Shown: piece after piece, positions 1 to 5,244 of the stretch
How the letters are laid out: every line of letters begins with the position of its first letter
How positions within the stretch are numbered: the stretch's first letter is position 1
NCBI GenBank assembly: GCA_001805085.1
Contig: MHEA01000241.1
Location: 1-6,833, forward strand
Source of the DNA: Nitrospirae bacterium GWC2_57_9
Lineage (GTDB): Bacteria > Nitrospirota > UBA9217
Direction: 5' to 3'
DNA length: 6,833 nt
Notes under the pieces: generated by a model
What the model was told of the DNA's origin: nothing
Database searches by the model: none
The model's input: only the letters and a program-made list of their open reading frames with translations
Made by a program: the position numbers and the translations under genes

Positions 1-1104
1 ACCTACTTCCGAAAGACCCTGTTTCACGGCCTCGATAGGACGGCCTGCCGTCGGCAGATAGCGTTTCGAGAGGACCTGCCCCTGCCGGTTGATCACGACC
101 ACGTTAGTCGAGACGGAGCCGACATCAACACCCAGGAAAGCCTCAATCGGGCCATCATGGCCGGCCACCGCATCCTGGTCCGGGTTCGGCATGATGCCGA
201 CAGGACGGGAGAGCGGGTGGACGCTGCTGCTTGCCGGCTCCGTCCGCCGGGCGAGGTGCGCAGTAAGAGCGGAAGAGCCGCAATAGACGATAGTATGATC
301 GGGCTGCTGAAGGGCATTGAGGGCAGCGCCGATCGCACCGGAGGTTTTGAAATGGTCAGGCACGGCCAGGCACGATGCCGACAGGCCCAGGAGTTCGCGA
401 AAGGCACGCTGCATCCCCAGATTGGCCGCCACACCTCCCAGGAACAGCAGCGGGGAAGGAAACTTCTTCCCCTTCCCTACAGTGGCCTTGAAGTTCCGTG
501 CCATGGCAAAACAGAGCCCGGCCACAATGTCAAAGTCCGGCGTCGCGATCTGCTGGAGATGGATCATGTCGCTCTTGGCAAAGACGCTGCAGCGTCCGGC
601 CAGACGCGGCGGCGTTTTCGAACGAAGCGCGATGCTGCCGAACTCCTCGATGGTCAGATGAAGGCGGGATGCCTGCTGGTCCAGGAATGAGCCGGTGCCG
701 GCAGCGCAGGCGCTGTTCATCGAGAAATCCTCGATCTTTACCGATCCCGAATCACTCCGGTTCAGATGGATGAGCTTGGCGTCCTCGCCGCCCATCTCTA
801 TTATGGTCCTTGCGCCAGGATGGAAGCTCCCGGCAAAGGCTGCCTGCGCGAGGATCTCATTCACGAAGCGCGCGCCCAGAAGAGTGGCGACCTGCTTGCC
901 CCCGCTGCCGGTGAGAGCGGCGGCAATCACCCGGTCTTCCGGGAAACCCTTGAAGGCCGCTCGCAGTTCCCGTGCCAGGGCCGTAAGGGGGTCGCCCTTT
1001 ATGCGCGTATAGGTCTCGGATAGGAGCGTTCCGGAGGAGTTGATGAGGGCTGTCTTAATGCTGACGGAACCGATGTCGATTCCCAGAATGAGGTCCTTCT
1101 GCAT
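1..1104 (-). CDS. Two-repeat acyl-CoA dehydratase activase (BadF/BadG/HgdC family), N-terminal part
   Basis: This is an open frame of 368 codons from the ATG at 1104 to the left edge, so the protein is truncated by the window. It has two ASKHA ATPase repeats. The first begins with a phosphate-binding strand GIDIGSVS (residues 8-15) and continues with ALTGSGG and IIEMGGEDAKLI. The second begins at GVDVGSVSTNVVV (about 325-337). Two cysteines lie in the family motifs NSACAAGTGSF (Cys133) and AGRCSVFAKSDM (Cys172). Their spacing of 39 equals that of Cys127/Cys166 in HgdC, which ligate the [4Fe-4S] cluster at the dimer interface. Known members use ATP hydrolysis to inject an electron into a 2-hydroxyacyl-CoA dehydratase or benzoyl-CoA reductase in the cytoplasm. 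Doubled activase proteins are usually very long (well over 1000 aa) with a dehydratase-like C-terminal part, which would lie outside the window. The substrate cannot be told. AAGGA sits about 6 nt before ATG 1104; an in-frame ATG at 1119 is possible but would place this site inside the gene. An in-frame TAA lies just upstream. Confidence 0.93.
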   Translation of the reverse strand, partial: MQKDLILGIDIGSVSIKTALINSSGTLLSETYTRIKGDPLTALARELRAAFKGFPEDRVIAAALTGSGGKQVATLLGARFVNEILAQAAFAGSFHPGARTIIEMGGEDAKLIHLNRSDSGSVKIEDFSMNSACAAGTGSFLDQQASRLHLTIEEFGSIALRSKTPPRLAGRCSVFAKSDMIHLQQIATPDFDIVAGLCFAMARNFKATVGKGKKFPSPLLFLGGVAANLGMQRAFRELLGLSASCLAVPDHFKTSGAIGAALNALQQPDHTIVYCGSSALTAHLARRTEPASSSVHPLSRPVGIMPNPDQDAVAGHDGPIEAFLGVDVGSVSTNVVVINRQGQVLSKRYLPTAGRPIEAVKQGLSEVG

Positions 1105-1162
1105 TGGCGTTCCTTGCATGATGAGCGATTAGAGCTTTTGTGTAACAATGGGATATTTTTTC

Positions 1163-1191
1163 ATTATAGTAAGAACACCCTGCAGAGTCAA
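1163..1191 (-). promoter_or_regulatory. Sigma-70 promoter of the activase gene
   Basis: Reading leftward, TTGACT (1191-1186) and a perfect TATAAT (1168-1163) are separated by exactly 17 bp. Transcription would start near 1156, giving a leader of about 50 nt before the ATG at 1104. Only one base departs from the consensus, so basal expression is expected to be strong unless repressed. No obvious operator palindrome overlaps it. Confidence 0.8.
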
Positions 1192-1259
1192 TCAGGATAA
1201 CCGTGCGTCGGGCGTGATAATATGGTTTAAACAAAAAAAGGTGTGGAAACGTAAAAAAA

Positions 1260-1268
1260 TGCTATAAT
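1260..1268 (+). promoter_or_regulatory. Extended -10 promoter of the PATAN/J-domain gene
   Basis: TGC followed by TATAAT (1263-1268) is a perfect extended -10 element (TGnTATAAT). No good -35 hexamer lies 16-18 bp upstream; the region is GGTGTG-like, and an extended -10 can dispense with it. The A-rich tract at 1231-1259 could act as an UP-like or bent element, which is inference. The predicted transcript start is near 1275. That leaves only about 8 nt before the GTG at 1283 but about 26 nt before the TTG at 1301. Confidence 0.6.
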
Positions 1269-1289
1269 AGCTTTGGCGAAAGGTGGCCC

Positions 1290-1298
1290 AAGGGGGGG
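1290..1298 (+). promoter_or_regulatory. Ribosome binding site deciding the start of the PATAN/J-domain gene
   Basis: The purine tract AAGGGGGGG ends just before TTG 1301, and its 5' part is suitably placed for that codon. For the more upstream GTG at 1283 the only purine tract (AAAGG) touches the start codon, with no spacer. This favours TTG 1301 as the start. Confidence 0.5.
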
Positions 1299-1300
1299 CA

Positions 1301-2854
1301 TTGCTGACACCGCAAGATAAGATCAAGGAAATGACCATTCCCTGGCTTTTTCAGGAGCTCAGGGCTTCGAAAAAGACCGGTACCGCGTTATTTGAACAGG
1401 ATAAGCGGGTCAAAAAAGTATACTTCATCAAGGGCGATATTCTTTTTGCATCGTCGAACAGCGAAGACGAGCGGCTGGGTGAATTCCTGCTCCGTCAGGG
1501 CAGAATTACCAGGGAGCAGTTCGAATCCGCCTCTGCTTCAGTGATCAAGACCGGCAAAAAACTGGGGGCCGTACTGTATGAACTGGGGATCCTGTCGCCG
1601 AAGGAACTCGTCGTTCAGGTAAAGCTGCAGATCAAGCATATCATCCTGGAACTTTTTAAATGGCGGGAGGGCAGCTATCGCTTCGATGAAGGGCAACCTG
1701 ATGCCGACCAGGTGATCCCGCTCCAGATGAGCACCGGGAGCCTGATCCTCGAAGGCGTCCATGGCGTTGAGTGGCAGGTCGTCCGGAAAAGGATTCCTCC
1801 CCTGCGCACCGTTCTGCGGCCTTCACCGGACCCGTCGCTCATCTTCCAGCAAGCTGATCTCTCGGCCGATGAAAAAACGGTTCTGGCGTTCGTCGACGGA
1901 TCCCGGAACCTGGAACAGCTCTGCGCCCTTACCGGGATAGGAGATTTCAACACGCTCAAGGCCGTCTACCTCCTCCTCGCGCTCCGGATCATAGAACCGG
2001 GCGAGCTTAGCCCCGGCGAGCGGAAGCGGTTTGCCCATTACACGGTGCCCGAAGCAGCGAACAGTGCTGGAAAGAGGCCCGATCCACCGGTGGTCGTTAC
2101 GAAACAGATGATCATGGATGCGTTCGCGGCCATGAAAAAAGAGGACGACTTTCAGGTGCTGGGCATCAATGCTTCAACAGCGGCCCCGGAGATCAAAAAG
2201 GCCTATTTCCGGCTGGCAAAACTGTATCATCCGGACCGTCACTTCGAACCTGAAATGTCCGACATGAAGGAAAAACTCGAGGCACTCTTTACCCGTATAC
2301 ACGATGCTTACCAGGTGCTGTCGGACGATAATCGGCAGCAGCGCAGCGAGCAGGGCGGGGATGGTCAAAAAAGCAGCGGACACTTCGAGGAAAAACGCGC
2401 TGAGGACTATGTTGAAAACTATGCCGAGAAGGCCGCGAGCGCAGCTGCCTATTATAGCAAGGGTATGATTGAATTCAATATCGGGAACTACTGGGGCGCT
2501 GCTGAATCCCTGGCCTGGGCCATACGACTCGACCCGGTCAAGGCCGCATACTTCCATCAATATGGGCTTTCCCTCATGCATATTCCCCGGAGGAGGCACG
2601 AGGCGGAAGAAAACCTGCAAAAAGCGATTGAGATCGACCCGCTCAGACCGGAATACCATCTTGAGCTGGGGAAGCTGTACATGAAAAGCGGGCTCAAGAC
2701 CAAAGCCGTTGACGTTTATTCCGTTGCCCTGCGCGAGAACCCGAACTGGGATGTTGTGAAGGAAGCGCTGCTTGCGGCCAGCGGGACACTGCCGAAGATG
2801 AATGAAGGCGAGTCCGGCGGTCTTTTCAATAAAATATTCAGGGACAAGAAGTAG
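1301..2854 (+). CDS. PATAN (DUF4388)-winged helix-J domain-TPR protein
   Basis: The product is a 517-aa soluble protein without signal peptide or membrane segment; residues are numbered from TTG 1301. A PATAN/DUF4388 domain (about 11-130) runs from TIPWLFQELRASKKTG through KGDILFASSNSEDERLGEFLL to GSYRFDEG. A helical, winged-helix-like segment follows (about 188-236, SADEKTVLAFVDGSRNLEQ...). A J domain occupies about 282-340 with an intact HPD triad at 310-312. A polar linker rich in Gln, Gly, Glu and Lys then leads to two or three TPR units (about 382-486), containing GNYWGAAESLAWAIRLDP and EAEENLQKAIEIDP. J domains stimulate Hsp70 (DnaK) ATPase activity; TPRs bind proteins. PATAN domains are known from response-regulator and gliding or taxis-linked proteins. 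The combination suggests a regulatory adaptor that delivers a client to DnaK, but the client is unknown. The Gly/Phe region and zinc finger of DnaJ are absent, so it is a J-domain protein, not DnaJ. Alternative starts are GTG 1283 (523 aa) and ATG 1331. It is divergent from the activase gene. Confidence 0.9.
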   Translation: MLTPQDKIKEMTIPWLFQELRASKKTGTALFEQDKRVKKVYFIKGDILFASSNSEDERLGEFLLRQGRITREQFESASASVIKTGKKLGAVLYELGILSPKELVVQVKLQIKHIILELFKWREGSYRFDEGQPDADQVIPLQMSTGSLILEGVHGVEWQVVRKRIPPLRTVLRPSPDPSLIFQQADLSADEKTVLAFVDGSRNLEQLCALTGIGDFNTLKAVYLLLALRIIEPGELSPGERKRFAHYTVPEAANSAGKRPDPPVVVTKQMIMDAFAAMKKEDDFQVLGINASTAAPEIKKAYFRLAKLYHPDRHFEPEMSDMKEKLEALFTRIHDAYQVLSDDNRQQRSEQGGDGQKSSGHFEEKRAEDYVENYAEKAASAAAYYSKGMIEFNIGNYWGAAESLAWAIRLDPVKAAYFHQYGLSLMHIPRRRHEAEENLQKAIEIDPLRPEYHLELGKLYMKSGLKTKAVDVYSVALRENPNWDVVKEALLAASGTLPKMNEGESGGLFNKIFRDKK

Positions 2855-2893
2855 TCGCCTGCAGCTGTCTGTCGGCTCCCGGTGTGAAACTTG

Positions 2894-3532
2894 CTATCTC
2901 CGCAAAGCCCCCGACAACTCAGCAATGCGATGGTCTGCTTCGTGCGTCTTCCCCTGCCTGATCAGGTCAAGCACATCGGAATCCACGATCGCCTGAAACA
3001 CGGCGCGTCGCGTCGCCTCATCTCCCATTTCTCCCATCAGACGGTCCCGCACCAAAGACATCTTCTCGAGAAAAAGTTCGTACTCTTCACCGTAGTGCAG
3101 CTCCAGTTCCTGGCGGATCTTCTTGGAGAGCGCCGGGCTCGAGCCGCACGTGGATACCGCGATCAGCAGATCGCCCCGGTCGACAACGGAAGGCACCAGG
3201 AAGGTGCTTTCCTCGGGCGGCGCCGCCACATTCACGAGGATATGTCTTTTTCGGCAGCTTTTCCCGATGTCCGCATTCAGCTCGAGGGAATCCGTCGCCG
3301 CGATCACCAGGTACGCGTGCTCCATGTCCCTGTCCTCGAACTTTTTTAAGCGATGAGAGATCTTGCCGGATAAGGAGAGTTCCTGCAGTTTTGGAGTGAG
3401 CGAGGGGCTGACCACGGTAACGTCCGCCCCTGCTTCCAGAAGGGAAAGTGTTTTGCGCTCTGCGACCCCGCCCCCGCCCGCGATCACGCAGGGACGATCC
3501 CGCAGATCCAGGTAGACCGGATAGTATTTCAT
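2894..3532 (-). CDS. sirC: Precorrin-2 dehydrogenase (SirC/Met8/CysG N-terminal type), possible ferrochelatase
   Basis: The product is 212 aa, about the length of the CysG N-terminal module, and lacks the C-terminal uroporphyrinogen methyltransferase. The family converts precorrin-2 to sirohydrochlorin with NAD+; bifunctional members also insert iron to give siroheme. Visible features are YYPVYLDLRDRPCVIAGGGG with VAERK (NAD-binding loop, residues 3-27), VTVVSP, AATDSLELNADI (78-89), and PSVVDRGDLLIAVSTCGSSPALSKKIRQELE (114-144). The alignment to E. coli CysG is almost ungapped here, so the numbering matches. The catalytic Asp104 of CysG (Asp141 of yeast Met8p) is replaced by alanine, in NVAAPPEES. 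Ser128 is a threonine, a common family substitution. Glu107 and Glu108 lie close by. Activity, particularly chelation, is therefore uncertain. The ATG overlaps the bamD stop by 4 bp (ATGA), so translational coupling is likely; only a weak GGGA precedes it. No other heme or siroheme gene is in the window. Confidence 0.9.
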   Translation of the reverse strand: MKYYPVYLDLRDRPCVIAGGGGVAERKTLSLLEAGADVTVVSPSLTPKLQELSLSGKISHRLKKFEDRDMEHAYLVIAATDSLELNADIGKSCRKRHILVNVAAPPEESTFLVPSVVDRGDLLIAVSTCGSSPALSKKIRQELELHYGEEYELFLEKMSLVRDRLMGEMGDEATRRAVFQAIVDSDVLDLIRQGKTHEADHRIAELSGALRR

Positions 3533-4257
3533 GGGGTCCCGAGCTGGTCCATTAAGGACTTCACATCGCCGGCGGTGGAAGGATATTTTTTGAGCAGCAT
3601 TTCGAATGCCGCCCGCGCCTGGGGCTTTTCTCCCAGTTCCAGATGGGAGAGCCCGCTGTAATACAGAGCATCCTTCTCAGCTGACGATCCGGGATACTCG
3701 AGCAGCAGCTTTTCCAGCCTCGCAACGGCTGATTGATAGGCCTTCTTCTTGTGATAGAACCGGCCCACATACAGTTCATATTCCGAGAGCCGATCCTTGC
3801 AGATCGCGAGGTTCTTCGTCGCCGTCTCCTGGTAAACGCTGTTCGGGTGCTTCTGAAGCAGTTTCTCGAATTCCCTGAGCGCGGTCCTTGTCGGTTCCGG
3901 GTCCCGGTCGGTCGTCGTCAGCTGTTTGAAGCTGCACATAGCGATCTGGAACTGGGCGTATACCGCGTCCTTGTTCACAGGGTGATAGTTCAGGAAGTTC
4001 TGGTACTCGACCAAAGCCTCTTCGTACTTTTCCTCGCCGAAATAGGTATCTGCGATCCGGAGCATGAGGGCCGCGTCGTAGCTTTTGTCCGGCGATTTTT
4101 CCTGGATATCCTGGTAACCCTTGCGTGCCTTCTCGTAATTTTCCTTGCGCATCTCCGTTTCGGCTTCATTGAACACGGCTGCCGCATCAAAAGGAGGTTC
4201 TGTAGTTGCGCATGCTGAAAGGAAGGCGAGGATAAGTATGGAAAGTTTCTTTTTCAT
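3529..4257 (-). CDS. bamD: Outer membrane protein assembly lipoprotein BamD
   Basis: The product is a 242-aa lipoprotein with TPR repeats. The N-terminus MKKKLSILILAFLSAC has a basic start, a short hydrophobic stretch and the lipobox LSAC, with Cys16 as the acylated residue; Ala17 gives no inner-membrane retention signal. TPR-like repeats fill the mature part. The BamD hallmark lies around residues 101-185: AQFQIAMCSFKQL, then TDRDPEPTRTALREFEKLL, then HPNSVYQETATKNL and ELYVGRFYHKKKAYQSAVARLEKLL. BamD is the essential lipoprotein partner of BamA in folding beta-barrel proteins into the outer membrane, attached to its periplasmic face. The start was chosen because it gives the signal peptide directly; the frame stays open upstream only because it runs across the tRNA-Leu gene. 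The 18-nt leader from the tRNA CCA end has no Shine-Dalgarno sequence. Its stop overlaps the next gene. A general TPR lipoprotein is the alternative, but the DRD/VGRFY motifs favour BamD. Confidence 0.92.
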   Translation of the reverse strand: MKKKLSILILAFLSACATTEPPFDAAAVFNEAETEMRKENYEKARKGYQDIQEKSPDKSYDAALMLRIADTYFGEEKYEEALVEYQNFLNYHPVNKDAVYAQFQIAMCSFKQLTTTDRDPEPTRTALREFEKLLQKHPNSVYQETATKNLAICKDRLSEYELYVGRFYHKKKAYQSAVARLEKLLLEYPGSSAEKDALYYSGLSHLELGEKPQARAAFEMLLKKYPSTAGDVKSLMDQLGTP

Positions 4258-4275
4258 GAGAAGGGTACTGAAAAA

Positions 4276-4362
4276 TGGTGCCGAAGGGGGGACTCGAACC
4301 CCCACGGGATTGCTCCCACTGCGCCCTGAACGCAGCGCGTCTACCAGTTCCACCACTTCGGC
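4276..4362 (-). tRNA. tRNA-Leu (anticodon CAG)
   Basis: The gene is 87 nt including an encoded CCA. The acceptor stem GCCGAAG pairs fully with CTTCGGC, followed by discriminator A and CCA. The D-loop contains AACTGGTAGAC. The anticodon stem CTGCG/CGCAG closes the loop TTCAGGG, giving anticodon CAG, which reads the leucine codon CUG. A long variable arm (GGGA, loop, TCCC) marks class II, and the T arm is GGGGG-TTCGAGT-CCCCC. A run of five T follows the CCA end and may weaken transcription, but bamD starts only 18 nt downstream. Confidence 0.98.
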
Positions 4363-4384
4363 ACTTGGGTTCAAACGAAGTGTA

Positions 4385-4413
4385 ATAATAAAGAGAAAGG
4401 GGCTGATTGTCAA
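4385..4413 (-). promoter_or_regulatory. Sigma-70 promoter for tRNA-Leu (and probably bamD-sirC)
   Basis: Reading leftward, a perfect TTGACA (4413-4408) and TATTAT (4390-4385) are separated by 17 bp. Transcription should start near 4378, about 16 nt before the mature tRNA 5' end at 4362. It is the only strong promoter visible upstream of bamD. I see no clear GC-rich stringent discriminator after the -10. Confidence 0.85.
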
Positions 4414-4486
4414 GGATATTTTCGGGAAAGGTACCGGCTGGGACGAATCAAGCCACCGCTGATTACCGTTCAGCACCGAATGAACT

Positions 4487-4942
4487 TCATTTCGTTATTG
4501 AAAACAATTCGTCCAGTAGCGGTGCCTGGGCCGGGTTGATCTTGTGCCGTGCTTCTCTGAGGGTGAACCAGGCAGCCCTGTCCGCCTCCGGGAATTCCTG
4601 CCTTCTGCCCGACTTCGGCGGCCATTCCAGACTGAAGCTGTTGCTCGTCATCGAATCAGCATCGCAGTCGCCTTCAACGGCCCAGGAAATAACGATCTTG
4701 CCGCTCCTTTGCCTGATCGGGGAGAGCGGAAGGAACGTTCCCTCAGGCACACAGCCGGTTTCTTCCTGGAACTCCCGTTTTGCGGCTGCGAGACCATCCT
4801 CCCCCTCGTCGATCTCTCCCTTCGGAATGGACCAGGCCCCATTATCCTTGTTGATAAAATAGGGACCGCCGGGGTGGATGAGAAAGACCTCAATCCCGTC
4901 ATTTGATCTTCGGTACATAAGAATGCCGGCACTCGTTTTCAT
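4487..4942 (-). CDS. Nudix hydrolase (predicted NTP pyrophosphohydrolase, COG4119-like)
   Basis: The product is a 151-aa soluble protein with a complete Nudix box, GX5EX7REUXEEXGU, seen as GEIDEGEDGLAAAKREFQEETGC (about residues 42-64). The box Glu residues coordinate Mg2+ for attack on a nucleoside diphosphate-X linkage. Flanking stretches are typical of the small COG4119-type subfamily: KTSAGILMYRR at the N-terminus, HPGGPYF and GAWSIPKGE before the box, then GKIVISWAVEGD, SLEWPPKSGRRQEFPEADRAAWF and INPAQAPLLDEL. The substrate is not predictable; dinucleoside polyphosphates or damaged nucleotides are possible. ATG 4942 is preceded by AGGA at short spacing and starts exactly at the conserved KTSAG segment. 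The frame stays open to 5185, but that extension has no family similarity. It lies on the same strand as the chemotaxis receptor, 302 bp downstream of it, and probably has its own promoter. Confidence 0.92.
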   Translation of the reverse strand: MKTSAGILMYRRSNDGIEVFLIHPGGPYFINKDNGAWSIPKGEIDEGEDGLAAAKREFQEETGCVPEGTFLPLSPIRQRSGKIVISWAVEGDCDADSMTSNSFSLEWPPKSGRRQEFPEADRAAWFTLREARHKINPAQAPLLDELFSITK

Positions 4943-5002
4943 GGTTCCTGGCCTTGTTGCGGCAAAGCGATCGAACCCACCGAAAATGCTCTCACGAACA
5001 CC

Positions 5003-5019
5003 CCGGACACGGAGTCCGG
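5003..5019. repeat. Perfect 6-bp inverted repeat (hairpin) ahead of the Nudix gene
   Basis: CCGGAC and GTCCGG flank a 5-nt loop, giving a compact GC-rich hairpin about 60 nt upstream of the Nudix start codon. No T run follows on either strand, so it is not a typical intrinsic terminator. It may be an operator or a leader structure. Confidence 0.5.
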
Positions 5020-5069
5020 ATTTGTCTGCTACACCCCCCACTCGCCAGATTCTATTCTGAATGTAGCAT

Positions 5070-5088
5070 AAAACGGGGCAAAATCCCG
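5070..5088 (-). terminator. Weak intrinsic-terminator-like hairpin after the chemotaxis receptor
   Basis: Reading leftward, CGGG, a 7-nt loop and CCCG are followed immediately by TTTT. The stem is only 4 bp, though all are G-C pairs. It lies about 155 nt beyond the receptor stop and upstream of the Nudix gene. It could end the receptor transcript, but it is weak. Confidence 0.25.
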
Positions 5089-5106
5089 GACGCGAACAGG
5101 AGGTCC

Positions 5107-5120
5107 AAAAAGCGCTTTTT
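5107..5120. repeat. 14-bp perfect palindrome AAAAAGCGCTTTTT
   Basis: This is a perfect two-fold symmetric site with no spacer. As RNA it would form a poor hairpin because there is no loop, so a DNA-binding site for a dimeric protein is at least as likely. It lies mid-gap between receptor and Nudix gene, about 165 bp upstream of the latter's start codon. Confidence 0.4.
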
Positions 5121-5157
5121 GAGAGAAATCCCAGACCGATCGAGGGAAAAAGGCTTG

Positions 5158-5202
5158 CTGATGAGGAGTACTTCGACGATGGCACCCAGGGAAACTCATC
5201 GG
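5158..5202. repeat. Inverted repeat with 29-nt loop downstream of the chemotaxis receptor
   Basis: GATGAG (5160-5165) pairs with CTCATC (5195-5200); the plus-strand RNA can extend this to 8 pairs with one G-U. It starts about 42 bp beyond the receptor stop codon. On the minus strand a run of five T occurs about 9 nt past the stem, too far for a standard terminator. Confidence 0.35.
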
Positions 5203-5244
5203 AGAATTTTCACCACGCAGGTCCGTCTCCGTTACATGGTCCCT

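Larger units (their letters stand above)
4943..5244. other. Intergenic gap between chemotaxis receptor and Nudix gene; no gene seen
   Basis: I find no convincing gene in these 302 bp on either strand; open frames across it lack a plausible ribosome site and family motifs. It contains four inverted repeats, entered separately (5003-5019, 5070-5088, 5107-5120, 5158-5202). No consensus promoter stands out. Reading leftward, a weak candidate for the Nudix gene is TTGCCC followed after 17 bp by AGAATA (about 5080-5052). The gap is long for this otherwise compact window, and a small RNA or a long structured leader is possible but unproven. Confidence 0.5.

Noticed and set aside
157..1023. Several plus-strand open frames of 85-177 codons
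   Set aside because: They are antisense to the activase, whose motifs are unmistakable in the minus frame; their translations are Arg- and Ala-rich with no domain.
1225..1232. GTTTAAAC palindrome in the divergent promoter region
   Set aside because: It is only 8 bp and AT-rich in an A/T-rich spacer; there is no second copy or extended symmetry to support an operator.
2174..2659. 161-codon minus-strand frame opposite the J-domain/TPR region
   Set aside because: The plus strand encodes clear J-domain and TPR motifs there; the antisense product has no recognisable motif or ribosome site.
4258..4476. N-terminal extension of the bamD frame (315-aa version)
   Set aside because: The extra codons run straight through the tRNA-Leu gene and its promoter; the true start gives a lipoprotein signal peptide with LSAC.
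4943..5185. N-terminal extension of the Nudix frame to 5185
   Set aside because: The extension has no family similarity or signal sequence, and ATG 4942 begins exactly at the conserved KTSAG start with AGGA upstream.
5158..5195. CTGATGAG followed 25 nt later by GAAAC, resembling the hammerhead ribozyme core
   Set aside because: The bases between the two boxes cannot form stem II next to the core (GGA would face AGG), and no cleavage-site arm with stem III is evident. The CTGATGAG is better explained as one arm of a simple inverted repeat.
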